A program made the position numbers and the translations under genes. Shown here piece by piece: positions 15,130 to 25,179 of a stretch of DNA of 41,078 nucleotides. The notes under the pieces are model-generated. The model was not told the origin of the DNA. It did not search any database and saw nothing but the letters and a program-made list of their open reading frames with translations. Source of the DNA: Lachnospiraceae bacterium (GTDB taxonomy: Bacteria > Bacillota > Clostridia > Lachnospirales > Lachnospiraceae); contig JAEEQL010000010.1 of the NCBI GenBank assembly GCA_016285265.1, forward strand, positions 1 to 41,078, in the 5' to 3' direction. Positions within the stretch are counted from its first letter, which is position 1. Every line of letters starts with the position of its first letter.

Positions 15130-17526
15130 ATGAAATGTAAACAGTGCGGAGTAGAGCTGGAAGACGGAGCTGTCTTTTGCCAGTCCTGCGGTGCAAAGGT
15201 AGAGGCACCCGCCGAGGAGGCTCCTAAGGCAGAGGAAAAGCCCGCCGAAGAAGCACCTAAGGCAGAGGAGAAGCCCGCCGAGGAAGCACCTAAGGCAGAG
15301 GAAAAACCCGCCGAGGAAGCACCTAAGGCAGAGGAAAAAACCGCCGAGGAAGCTCCTAAGGCAGAAGAAAAGCCTGCAGAGGAAGCACCCAAAGCAGAGG
15401 AAGCACCTCAGGCACAGCCCCAGGCAGCACAGCCTCAGGCAGATGCGTCCGGCAAGAAGTCCAAGGTTCTTCCCATAATCCTTATTGCGGCAGCCGCAGT
15501 AGTAGTCCTGATCCTTGCGATAGTAGGTATCAAGGCTTTATTTTCAGGCAAGAAGGGCGACACCTCAACTGTAGTTGCATATGTGAGCAAAGACACCCTC
15601 TGTGTCATCATGGATGCTACCGCCAAGGATCCCAAGATCCTCGAGGTATGCGATATAGATATCGATGACGATCTGTATGATCTTTATTACGGAGCAAATT
15701 ACGTTCCCGACTCTCTTGTCAGATGGTCCGATGATGAGAAGACCCTGTATTTCTTCAACGATGTCGACAGTGACGGAACCGCTACATTATGCAAGGTAGC
15801 CGTTTCCAAGCTCGGCAAGGATAAGAGCAAGAACGAGGGCAAGGTCGTTGAGATCGATGACAAGGTTAAGCTTGACAGCCTCAGATTCCTTGATGACGGA
15901 CGCATTGCTTATCTTACCGCAAAGGATAAGCTGATGGTCTACAACGGCAAGGAGTCGGTCGAAGTTGAGAAGGATGTATATTCGATACGTACGGTAAACG
16001 GCGGAAAGGGATTTCTCCTTCTTGCCGATGCGACCGATGAAGGAAACTATACTCTGCTCTATGCCGATTCCAAGTTCGAGACCACAGAGATCGACGACGA
16101 TGTAAGCTACATCAAATTTGTTACCGATGACAAGGTTTATTACGCCAAGGTTGACAGCGAGACCTGGGAGTATTCTCTTTATGTATCCGGATTTGACGGA
16201 AAGAGTGAGGAAGAGATCTGCGATGATTTCGACATCATGGGCACCATGACCGACACCGGATTCTACTACACTGAGCGCATTGACAGCGAAGAGAATCTTT
16301 ATGATTACATCATCGATCCTTATGAAAAGGATGACAATGATGCGGTTGAGCCCGTATCTCCCGATACTTCCGCAGGATTTGTCCTTTCATCCGAGAATGA
16401 AGCATTCGACGAGTACAAGCAGGGAAGGATCAAGAAGAATTATGATGATGCTCTCGATTACATGGAGAGCAACTGCAGCGTTTATACCTATGGCGGCGTT
16501 GATTACTACTATATCTGGAACAGCGACAACTGGAACGACTACTATTACGACATAAATGCCGACAAGTATTACCGTTATGACAGTGATACTTACTATGCCG
16601 CAAGAGACACGTATTACGAGGAGCTTGACGAATGGTATGCGATCCAGAGCAGGATCTCACTCAGGGAATCTCTTAAGGAATACACCTTCGATCCCGGATA
16701 TGTTTCACTGAATTATTATCACGACGGACAGAGTGAGGAGCTTGTATCCGAATGTGCACAGGTCGAGCTCGTATATCTTGTCGACAAGGCTCCCATGGCT
16801 GTATATTCACTTCCTTCGGAGGATTCCGTAGAGAAGATCCACATCGATGATATAGGCTATGCCTACGAAGCATACGATCAGATCTTCGGATACGAAGCAA
16901 ACAATCAGTCGGGAGAGCTCCTTGTTGCCGTAGGCAGCGATACCGATATTTCACTTGATGTTGAAGGCCAGATCAACGACACCATTATTTCCGAGGATGA
17001 CGGCCTCTTTGCGATCGTTGTTTACGTCAGGGACAAGAACGACGAATCCGAGAAGCAGATCATGCTCTATGATATGAAGGGAACAAGCTTCACCCTTAAC
17101 GAGAAATTCGATGACGAGGCTGAGGCGCTCTGTGCATTCAAGAACGGCGTTGTCTACTTCATGAAGGGTACCAACAGCGAAGGATCCGAAGCCGACCTTT
17201 ATGTCTATGACGGCAAGGATAATACCAAGGTCATCAAGAACGTATCCCTTTACTACGACGGAATCGTCTATGACAACGGAAGCATTCTCTGCTTCGACGA
17301 TTCGGATGCGGTGATCTATGACAAGAACGGTGAACAGATAGTCAAGCTCGGCTATATCGCATCCATCTATTCCGACATCAACCGCATCTCCGACAAGAAG
17401 ATCGTCTTCTACTCGGACGGAAAGCTCCGCTATTACAACGGAAAAGAGACCATAAAGATCGTCAGCAGCGTTGACAATGTATGGTTCAATTCCTCAACCG
17501 GCGGAACTTATCTTAATATCTACTAA
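15130..17526 (+). CDS. Zinc-ribbon single-pass membrane protein with propeller-like extracellular domain
   Basis: 798 residues; ATG after AAGGGAG. One zinc ribbon (CKQC...CQSCG) at residues 3-23 is followed by about six copies of an 11-residue unit (PAEEAPKAEEK) up to residue 90, a Gln/Pro stretch, a basic patch and a membrane helix at about 111-137 (VLPIILIAAAAVVVLILAIVGI). The extracellular 660 residues are Asp/Tyr rich, with repeated strand motifs (KLMVYNGKESVEV, ADLYVYDGKDNTKVI, KLRYYNGKETIKIV) that look like propeller blades, possibly DUF5050-like, and an internal Tyr-rich insertion near residues 420-510. The plan matches the zinc-ribbon protein at 8550-10235. It lies directly downstream of the ABC exporter and may be a sensor or scaffold for it. 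A strong terminator follows at 17550. Confidence 0.72.
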   Translation: MKCKQCGVELEDGAVFCQSCGAKVEAPAEEAPKAEEKPAEEAPKAEEKPAEEAPKAEEKPAEEAPKAEEKTAEEAPKAEEKPAEEAPKAEEAPQAQPQAAQPQADASGKKSKVLPIILIAAAAVVVLILAIVGIKALFSGKKGDTSTVVAYVSKDTLCVIMDATAKDPKILEVCDIDIDDDLYDLYYGANYVPDSLVRWSDDEKTLYFFNDVDSDGTATLCKVAVSKLGKDKSKNEGKVVEIDDKVKLDSLRFLDDGRIAYLTAKDKLMVYNGKESVEVEKDVYSIRTVNGGKGFLLLADATDEGNYTLLYADSKFETTEIDDDVSYIKFVTDDKVYYAKVDSETWEYSLYVSGFDGKSEEEICDDFDIMGTMTDTGFYYTERIDSEENLYDYIIDPYEKDDNDAVEPVSPDTSAGFVLSSENEAFDEYKQGRIKKNYDDALDYMESNCSVYTYGGVDYYYIWNSDNWNDYYYDINADKYYRYDSDTYYAARDTYYEELDEWYAIQSRISLRESLKEYTFDPGYVSLNYYHDGQSEELVSECAQVELVYLVDKAPMAVYSLPSEDSVEKIHIDDIGYAYEAYDQIFGYEANNQSGELLVAVGSDTDISLDVEGQINDTIISEDDGLFAIVVYVRDKNDESEKQIMLYDMKGTSFTLNEKFDDEAEALCAFKNGVVYFMKGTNSEGSEADLYVYDGKDNTKVIKNVSLYYDGIVYDNGSILCFDDSDAVIYDKNGEQIVKLGYIASIYSDINRISDKKIVFYSDGKLRYYNGKETIKIVSSVDNVWFNSSTGGTYLNIY
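15205..15410 (+). repeat. 33-bp tandem repeat coding PAEEAPKAEEK
   Basis: About six copies of a 33-base unit encode the 11-residue motif in the cytoplasmic tail of the second zinc-ribbon protein. The copies are nearly identical apart from synonymous and K/T changes. Confidence 0.85.
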
Positions 17527-17549
17527 TATTAAAGTTTTATAAACATACG

Positions 17550-17576
17550 GGGCGGTGGGCTTTCCACCGCCCTTTT
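17550..17576 (+). terminator. Intrinsic terminator after the zinc-ribbon gene
   Basis: A 9-bp GC-rich stem GGGCGGTGG (17550-17558) / CCACCGCCC (17564-17572) with a five-base loop, followed by TTTT. It closes the exporter/zinc-ribbon region. Confidence 0.88.
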
Positions 17577-17579
17577 ATG

Positions 17580-17608
17580 TTGAAAGTTTTAACGCGGCGG
17601 ATTATAGT
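17580..17608 (+). promoter_or_regulatory. Promoter for the DUF6106-like gene
   Basis: TTGAAA (17580-17585), a 17-base spacer, and TATAGT (17603-17608): five of six matches in each hexamer. It begins right after the preceding terminator. The predicted leader is about 38 bases. Confidence 0.6.
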
Positions 17609-17652
17609 TAAAGGGATATTTTTTCTTTTTACGGATCCGTTCGGAGGAATTT

Positions 17653-18156
17653 ATGGATAAGGGATATTACGAATTTCTGGTACCCGGAAAACCCAACAGG
17701 GCTGCAAAAGCCGGCAAAATAGTTCTCATCATATTCTGCATTCTCTGCATCGCGGCAGTGCTGCTGCTTGGCCTTTCAATCGGCCTCATCCTTGCGGTCA
17801 TCGCGGGTGTGGGTGCTTATTTCTGCTCGCTTTATACCGATGTTGAATATGAGTACCTCTACATCGAAAGAGAGATCTCTGTTGACAAGGTCTTCAACAA
17901 GGAAAGAAGAAAGCATGCGGAGACCCTGAGCGTCGACAAGATCCAGGTATTTGCTCCCGAGAAGAGCTCCAAGCTCGACAATTTCGGAAACGGGCAAAAC
18001 ATGAAGCTTACCGATTACAGCTGCCCCGCTGCCGATAACGGCCTTAAGAAGTACGTTTGCTATTACGAGGGCGGAAGGAAGATCCTCTTTTCACTCGATG
18101 AGGAGATGGTCAAGGCTTTCAAGAACAAACTGCCCAGGGTTTTCAGCGAGTATTGA
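17653..18156 (+). CDS. DUF6106-like two-helix membrane protein
   Basis: 167 residues; ATG after CGGAGGAA. Two adjacent hydrophobic segments (IVLIIFCILCIAAVLLLGL and GLILAVIAGVGAYFCSLY, residues about 24-62) form a hairpin, followed by a roughly 100-residue cytoplasmic part with DVEYEYLYIEREISVDKVFNKERRKHAE, IQVFAPEKSSKLD, KLTDYS and KILFSLDEEMVKAFK. This pattern matches what I remember of DUF6106, a family common in Lachnospiraceae, whose function is unknown. It stands alone with its own promoter between two terminator/promoter boundaries, ahead of guaB. The family name is from memory; the membrane topology is read directly. Confidence 0.7.
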   Translation: MDKGYYEFLVPGKPNRAAKAGKIVLIIFCILCIAAVLLLGLSIGLILAVIAGVGAYFCSLYTDVEYEYLYIEREISVDKVFNKERRKHAETLSVDKIQVFAPEKSSKLDNFGNGQNMKLTDYSCPAADNGLKKYVCYYEGGRKILFSLDEEMVKAFKNKLPRVFSEY

Positions 18157-18219
18157 GCGGTCTGAATGATATGTGCAAAGGCGGGTCAAAAAAGTCATTT
18201 CTTTTGTCGAAATCGTTCC

Positions 18220-18248
18220 TTGACTTTTGTATTCCCGGATGATAACAT
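18220..18248 (+). promoter_or_regulatory. guaB promoter
   Basis: TTGACT (18220-18225), a 17-base spacer and TAACAT (18243-18248). The -35 overlaps the right half of an inverted repeat, AAAAGTCA (18190-18197) / TGACTTTT (18221-18228), which could bind a regulator. No purine riboswitch core was found in the 155-base gap. Confidence 0.55.
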
Positions 18249-18254
18249 TTTTAA

Positions 18255-19766
<1,512 letters not shown>

Positions 19767-19775
19767 GAAGAATTC

Positions 19776-19806
19776 AAACGGCAGGATGAAAGTCCTGCCG
19801 TTTTTT
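19776..19806 (+). terminator. Intrinsic terminator after guaB
   Basis: An 11-bp stem AAACGGCAGGA (19776-19786) / TCCTGCCGTTT (19793-19803) with a six-base loop, ending in six T residues. Confidence 0.92.
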
Positions 19807-19856
19807 GACAGATAGCAGATAAAGGTCCCGGCAGGTACAGGCCGGAGCAAAAACGA

Positions 19857-21326
19857 ATGCTGTATAATTCCGTTTTCTTTATTACAATTTTCCTGCCCAT
19901 TGCACTGGGCGGATGGGTTCTTTTTAACAAACTGTCATACAGGACATTAGCCAAGGTCTTTGTTGTGGGAATGTCCCTGTGGTTCTATGCATATTACAAT
20001 ATTTCCTATCTCTGGATCATTCTCGCCAGCATTGCCTTAAACTATGGTCTGAGCTTTCTGATGGAGCACCTGAAGAATGAAAGGCACGGACTTCGAAAAG
20101 CATTGTGGCTGACCGGCCTTTTGGGCAATGTGGGAATGCTTTTTTATTTTAAGTATCTCAATTTCTTTATCGACAACTGTAACTTCTTTTTCCATTCCGA
20201 TATTCATATAGAAAAGATCGCCCTGCCTCTGGGCATCAGCTTTTTTACATTCCAGCAGATATCGTTTTTGACGGATCGTTACACCGGCGATGCAAGGCAT
20301 TACGCTCCGGCCGATTACGCTTTCTATGTTACATTCTTTCCGCAGCTGGTTGCAGGACCGATCGTGCGTCACGATACATTTATTCCTCAGGTCGTTTCAG
20401 AAAGATCGGGCCGTATTTCGGCGGATGATCTGTACCGCGGACTATCTCTTTTTGCACTGGGACTTGCCAAGAAAGTGCTTCTTGCGGATTATATGGGAGT
20501 GCTGGTGAATGCCGAATATAACAATATTCCCTGGCTGGATACTCCGAGTGCCTGGTGCGTTATCTGCTTTTATATGATGGAGCTGTACTTTGATTTCAGC
20601 GGATATTCCGATATGTCCAGGGGAATAGGCAGGATGTTTGGAATAGATATCCCCAGAAACTTTAATTCTCCCTTCAAGTCCGGTTCCGTTAAGGATTTCT
20701 GGAGAAGATGGCACATCACTCTCGGAGGGTTTCTGACTAAGTACATATATATTCCTCTGGGAGGAAACAGAAAGGGACGGGCCAGACAATGTATCAATCT
20801 GTTTATCGTTTTTATGGTAAGCGGTATCTGGCATGGTGCCAATTGGACATTTGTTGTATGGGGACTGATGCATGCCCTGGCAGCGGTATTCGAAACGGCT
20901 TTTCCTAAGGCACGTTTTAAGAAGGCTTGGATCAACAGGGTGATAACCTTTCTCTATGTAACTTTGTCATTTTCCGTTTTCCGGGCAGACTCGCTTTCAA
21001 ATGCCGCGGAATTGTGGCGAAAGCTGTTTGGCTTCAGCTTCCGGGGCTGCTTCCCCGGTATGTGCAACACCCTGGCATTTCCGGAGAATTTTGCCATCAG
21101 GAAGTTTTTGGAAATGACCGCACCGGGACTGGTGAATCCCTTATATGTTACAACTTTTCTGATCATCACATTTACAGGCATTCTGGCGATCTGCGGTATG
21201 CAGGGGGAAGAATGGATTGAAAAGAAAGGACATACAAGGCTCGGAGGATTTATAATTGCCACACTTTTTGTCTGGTCCTTTATCTCTTTGTCGCAGGTGA
21301 GCGTATTTTTGTATTTTAATTTCTGA
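19857..21326 (+). CDS. MBOAT family O-acyltransferase (AlgI/DltB-like)
   Basis: 489 residues; ATG after CCGGAGC. A multi-pass membrane O-acyltransferase, probably moving acetyl groups across the membrane for glycan acetylation. Family signs are clear: LYNSVFFITIFLPIAL at the start, the YFKYLNFF and LPLGISFFTFQQISFL segments, FPQLVAGPIVRH, DFSGYSDMSRGIGRMFGI, FWRRWHITLGGFLTKYIYIPLGGNR, and the catalytic-histidine block SGIWHGANWTFVVWGLMHA near residue 325-340. Length is as expected. It is followed by eight bases and then the SGNH-like partner, the usual two-gene arrangement for polysaccharide acetylation (compare algI with algJ/algX). The acceptor polymer is not identifiable from this window. 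Confidence 0.9.
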   Translation: MLYNSVFFITIFLPIALGGWVLFNKLSYRTLAKVFVVGMSLWFYAYYNISYLWIILASIALNYGLSFLMEHLKNERHGLRKALWLTGLLGNVGMLFYFKYLNFFIDNCNFFFHSDIHIEKIALPLGISFFTFQQISFLTDRYTGDARHYAPADYAFYVTFFPQLVAGPIVRHDTFIPQVVSERSGRISADDLYRGLSLFALGLAKKVLLADYMGVLVNAEYNNIPWLDTPSAWCVICFYMMELYFDFSGYSDMSRGIGRMFGIDIPRNFNSPFKSGSVKDFWRRWHITLGGFLTKYIYIPLGGNRKGRARQCINLFIVFMVSGIWHGANWTFVVWGLMHALAAVFETAFPKARFKKAWINRVITFLYVTLSFSVFRADSLSNAAELWRKLFGFSFRGCFPGMCNTLAFPENFAIRKFLEMTAPGLVNPLYVTTFLIITFTGILAICGMQGEEWIEKKGHTRLGGFIIATLFVWSFISLSQVSVFLYFNF

Positions 21327-21334
21327 GGACGAAT

Positions 21335-22405
21335 ATGAGCAGTCGTCAAAAGTTAGGCAGGTTAATACGGATAATCCTGACAGAATTACTGCTGGTGGCC
21401 GGAATATGCTGGTTTTTCGACATATTCTATCAGTATCACGCTCCTTTCTTCGGAATGGATGCCGTGTTTAACGACCGTGACAACCAGATGCCCGGCAGCA
21501 TCAGGACGTTTGATTACGACAGTGCGCTGGTGGGTTCTTCGGTTGCGGAGAATTTCGATACTTCGGGATTTGATGAGGCTTTTGGCTGTAATACCCTGAA
21601 GATCATAAAGTCATCCGGCACATCGGACGACTTGTTATATTACGTAAATATGGCCGAAGAGAATCATACGCTCAAAAACGTATTCTGGTGTTTTGACCTT
21701 TTTTCTGTGGAAAACGGGAACGGCGTACAGCTGTTTAATGAAGGCGCTCCAAGGTATCTGCACACGAAGACCGTACTTGATGATGTACCTTATCTGTTCA
21801 ACAAAGAGATCCTTATGGAAAAGATCCCCACCTGGATCATCAGCTCCGCGGAAGGGATCAATACCGGGGGAAATGCATATAATTGGGCGGACGGTAAGGA
21901 GTTTGGCACTGAGATATTGCTGAGCCATTACAGCAGAATGTATGTTGATGAGAATGAAATAACCATGATTCCCGAAGAGGAATATCGTTCCCTGATAGAT
22001 GACAATATCACGGAAGTCGCTCAGATGATAGAAAGCCACCCGGAAACACAGTTTTATATCATGCTGCCCCCCTATTCACTGTTTTGGTGGGACAGTTCAT
22101 GGGTGAACGGACAATTTGAAATGCACATGTACACCATGGAAAGGATCTTTAAAACCCTGCTTCCGATAGATAATGTTAAGATATTCTGTTTTCAAAATGA
22201 AAGAGAAATAGTTCTGGATACCGATAATTATATGGATATGATCCATTACTCACCCGAGATCAACAGGTATATGCTGGACAGCCTGGCTCAGGGGGATTAT
22301 GAGGTGACGGAGGATAACCTTGAAGAGACTCTTGGACAGATGAGAGAGATCATGTCCGAGATTGAGAAAACGGAGATGCCCAAGTACTATGCTACGCAGG
22401 AGTAA
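21335..22405 (+). CDS. Membrane-anchored SGNH-like acetylation partner
   Basis: 356 residues; ATG after GAGGACG. One N-terminal membrane anchor (IILTELLLVAGICWFFDIFY) is followed by an extracellular domain with SGNH/AlgX-like hallmarks: SALVGSSVAENF near residue 65, whose Ser would be the nucleophile, LPPYSLFWW in the middle, and the late DMIHYSPEIN motif near residue 305, which supplies the Asp-x-x-His pair. Translationally adjacent to the MBOAT gene, it is expected to receive the acetyl group outside the membrane and pass it to a glycan. It could alternatively be inactive and only bind polymer. No close family name was recognised. Confidence 0.75.
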   Translation: MSSRQKLGRLIRIILTELLLVAGICWFFDIFYQYHAPFFGMDAVFNDRDNQMPGSIRTFDYDSALVGSSVAENFDTSGFDEAFGCNTLKIIKSSGTSDDLLYYVNMAEENHTLKNVFWCFDLFSVENGNGVQLFNEGAPRYLHTKTVLDDVPYLFNKEILMEKIPTWIISSAEGINTGGNAYNWADGKEFGTEILLSHYSRMYVDENEITMIPEEEYRSLIDDNITEVAQMIESHPETQFYIMLPPYSLFWWDSSWVNGQFEMHMYTMERIFKTLLPIDNVKIFCFQNEREIVLDTDNYMDMIHYSPEINRYMLDSLAQGDYEVTEDNLEETLGQMREIMSEIEKTEMPKYYATQE

Positions 22406-22461
22406 AACATGATCTTTTCGTCCGTATATGTTCCGGATTCCTTTTATTTACGGCGGAATTG

Positions 22462-22540
22462 TGGTATATTTTTTAGTATAAAAGGTCAGTTTTTGTGTGA
22501 TGGGGGGAATTGTTTCACGCATTAATACTATCGGACCTTT
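22462..22540 (+). promoter_or_regulatory. Extended -10 promoter and structured leader before the GGDEF-EAL gene
   Basis: TGGTATATT (22462-22470) fits an extended -10. The following RNA could fold into two nested helices: AAAGGTC (22481-22487) with GACCTTT (22534-22540), and inside it GTGTGA (22495-22500) with TCACGC (22515-22520). The outer 3' arm is followed by ATTTTTG, so this may act as a terminator, an attenuator, or the end of the preceding operon. It does not match the c-di-GMP riboswitch consensus as I know it. Confidence 0.35.
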
Positions 22541-22576
22541 ATTTTTGCTTTTCAAAATTCTTCTTTCGAGGTGTTT

Positions 22577-25165
22577 ATGTCCGCCGTCAGGATGATCGAC
22601 AGGGAAAAACTTCAGATGATCCAGGACCTGGTATGCGCCTTTGCGGGAGTGAGTGCCATTGTTCTCGACAAGAACAGGATGGCTCTTTGCGAGATCAGTA
22701 ATGACCGCGTAAGCTCCGGTGCACTGTCCCAGCTCGTCGGAAGTGAGTATCTCGACCGCATGATGGACGATATCGGCGATGACACACCCGAAGATATCTG
22801 TATTCAGAACATAGAAGACAGCGAAGACGGAATGGTAAGAATCGGAGCTGTCAGCATCAAGCCCGCCGGTAAGATGTATATCATATGCATCGTTGCAGCC
22901 CCCGGCAATGTTACCGCCGAGAAATTCTCCAATTTCCTCGACTTTATGAAGACCGGAGCGGAGAGCTATCTTACTCCTCCCTCTGCCAAGAATAAGGACA
23001 GTGAGTCTCTTTATACGGGAGACGAGGCGGATGCCAATCTCATAACCCTTGAGACCACCAAGAACATCCTTGAACTCATGGATTCCGGTGAGGGCATCGA
23101 AGCGGTATTCCAGAAGTGGCTCAATCTGGTCGCCGATTACCTTAAGGTTGACGGAGCCGATATATTCAGGCTCGGTGACAGCAACATGGACATTGTTGCC
23201 CAGTACAGCGCACCGGGATTTGCTTCCGATTTTACGCCCAAGAGCACCGTGCCCCTTGCGGATGCATTTAAGAATGAGGGTCCCGTCATTCTTTCTTCTT
23301 CATCTCTTGATAAGCAGCCCGGACTCTACGGAGTAAGGAAGTACGATATCCTTGCTCTCATGAGTTATCCCCTCCTTGTCAGGGAGAACGGGGAAGGAAC
23401 CTTCATCGCAAGCTTTGTGATGAAGAAGCACAGACGCAACTGGACCATGGATGAGATAAGGTTCGCAGGCGATGCCGTAAGGATCATGCAGAGCATCATC
23501 CGTGCAAGGCTTATGTACGGCACTATCTCCAGATATTCCGCATCCGTTACCGAAATCCTCGACAATGTGGGATGCTGTGTATATCTGACCCAGGAGTCTA
23601 CCGGAAAGGTTCTCTTTGCCAACAGGATGCACACCGATACCTTCGGTTCCGACTGGCAGGAGGGCGAGCTCAGGGATATCATTTCCAAGGGCGATTTCGA
23701 GAATCCCGTTAACGGTTCCTTCGAGATCTATTATCCCGAAAAGCGCAGATGGTTCGACCTTATGTACAAGAGGGTCGAGTGGGTCGACGGATCGGCCGCC
23801 ATGCTCTATTCGCTTTACGATGTGACCGACAGAAGGCTTTACCAGCGCAAGATCGAGCAGCAGGCGTTCACCGATTTCCTTACCGGTCTTTACAACCGTA
23901 TGTGCTGCGAAAAGGATCTGTCCAAGCTTGTCGACGAAGCCAAAATGACAGGCAGGCGCGGAGCCGTTATATTCATAGATCTCGATGATTTCAAGCATAT
24001 AAACGACGGCCTCGGCCATCAGTACGGAGACGTTCTGCTAAAGGAGATCTCCGCATCGCTCCAGAAGATCATGGGTGTCGAGAGATACTGCTACCGTATG
24101 GGCGGCGATGAATTCGTTGTTCTTGTCCCTCCCTCCGCATTCGGAAGATATGAGGAGATCAAGCACAGCATCGAGACAACGTTCGCATCCCCCTGGATCC
24201 TCAAGGAGATCGAGTACTACTGCACCGCAAGTATCGGAACAGTCATCTTCCCCGATTACGGCGAGAGTGTGATGGATCTTCTGAAAAAAGCGGACATCGC
24301 GATGTATTCGTCCAAGAAGGCCGGCAAGAACCGTGTTACCGAATATACCGACGGTCAGGAGACCGTATCCGGAAGACGTCTCGATATGGAAAAGAACATG
24401 AGAGATGCTTCCACCACCGGTTACAGGGAGTTTGAGGTTTATTATCAGCCCATCATCGATGTCGAGGGACACGAGCCGAAATGTGTAGGTGCGGAGGCAC
24501 TTGTCAGATGGAACAGCCTTAAGATGGGATTCATCTCACCCTCGGATTTCATTCCCCTGGCAGAGTATCTCGGACTCATCAATCCCATCGGAGGACATGT
24601 CCTCGAAAAAGCATGCGAGAACTGCAAGGCATGGAACAATGAGTTTGGCAGGGATTACAAGGTCAATGTAAACCTTAGTGTTGTACAGCTCCTTCAGAAC
24701 GACATAGTCGAATCTGTCGAGGAGACCATTAAGAAGACGGGCATCGATCCTTCGCATCTGTGCCTGGAGGTTACCGAATCCCTTGCGATCAATGACATGC
24801 CCAGGATGATCGAGATCCTCACGAGGATCAAGGCTCTGGGATGTACGATAGCACTGGATGATTTCGGTACCGGATATTCATCACTTAACCACATAAGGGA
24901 GATCCCTTTTGATATAATCAAGGTTGACCAGAGCTTCGTACGCGATCTGGATACGGATGCGTATGCACAGTCCTTCGTAAGGATGGTAGCCGAGCTTGCG
25001 GAGACCATAGGGGTCAGGATATGTGTGGAAGGTATCGAAAATAAGGCCCAGCTTGATAAGTTATGCGGCATGAAGATCAAGTACATTCAGGGCTATTATT
25101 ACGATAAGCCCCTTAAGAGGGACGAATTTGAAGAAAAATATGTGATCGGTGATCAGAGTAAATAA
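22577..25165 (+). CDS. GAF-PAS-GGDEF-EAL cyclic di-GMP enzyme
   Basis: 862 residues from ATG 22577, which follows CGAGG at good distance; the in-frame GTG at 22571 overlaps that site. No membrane segment is seen, so it is cytoplasmic. Residues 1-130 are a small sensor domain (VCAFAGVSAIVLDKNRMALCE), perhaps PocR-like. A GAF-like domain lies at about 155-310, a PAS-like domain at 320-430 (ILDNVGCCVYLTQESTGKVLFAN), a GGDEF domain with intact RMGGDEFVV near 508, and an EAL domain with AEALVRW near 639, NLSVVQL, and DDFGTGYSSLN near 761. Both catalytic centres look complete, so it may make and degrade c-di-GMP. An RxxD inhibitory site is not evident before GGDEF. It follows the acetylation genes and is 14 bases ahead of purO. 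Confidence 0.9.
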   Translation: MSAVRMIDREKLQMIQDLVCAFAGVSAIVLDKNRMALCEISNDRVSSGALSQLVGSEYLDRMMDDIGDDTPEDICIQNIEDSEDGMVRIGAVSIKPAGKMYIICIVAAPGNVTAEKFSNFLDFMKTGAESYLTPPSAKNKDSESLYTGDEADANLITLETTKNILELMDSGEGIEAVFQKWLNLVADYLKVDGADIFRLGDSNMDIVAQYSAPGFASDFTPKSTVPLADAFKNEGPVILSSSSLDKQPGLYGVRKYDILALMSYPLLVRENGEGTFIASFVMKKHRRNWTMDEIRFAGDAVRIMQSIIRARLMYGTISRYSASVTEILDNVGCCVYLTQESTGKVLFANRMHTDTFGSDWQEGELRDIISKGDFENPVNGSFEIYYPEKRRWFDLMYKRVEWVDGSAAMLYSLYDVTDRRLYQRKIEQQAFTDFLTGLYNRMCCEKDLSKLVDEAKMTGRRGAVIFIDLDDFKHINDGLGHQYGDVLLKEISASLQKIMGVERYCYRMGGDEFVVLVPPSAFGRYEEIKHSIETTFASPWILKEIEYYCTASIGTVIFPDYGESVMDLLKKADIAMYSSKKAGKNRVTEYTDGQETVSGRRLDMEKNMRDASTTGYREFEVYYQPIIDVEGHEPKCVGAEALVRWNSLKMGFISPSDFIPLAEYLGLINPIGGHVLEKACENCKAWNNEFGRDYKVNVNLSVVQLLQNDIVESVEETIKKTGIDPSHLCLEVTESLAINDMPRMIEILTRIKALGCTIALDDFGTGYSSLNHIREIPFDIIKVDQSFVRDLDTDAYAQSFVRMVAELAETIGVRICVEGIENKAQLDKLCGMKIKYIQGYYYDKPLKRDEFEEKYVIGDQSK

Positions 25166-25179
25166 AGAGGAGGATTATT

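Noticed and set aside
15205-15410. Regular repeats that might be a CRISPR array
   Set aside because: The units are contiguous, without spacers, and in frame with the zinc-ribbon protein.
19805-19810. A perfect TTGACA just after guaB as a promoter for the MBOAT gene
   Set aside because: It lies in the T-run of the guaB terminator and no -10-like hexamer is found at 16-18 bases downstream.
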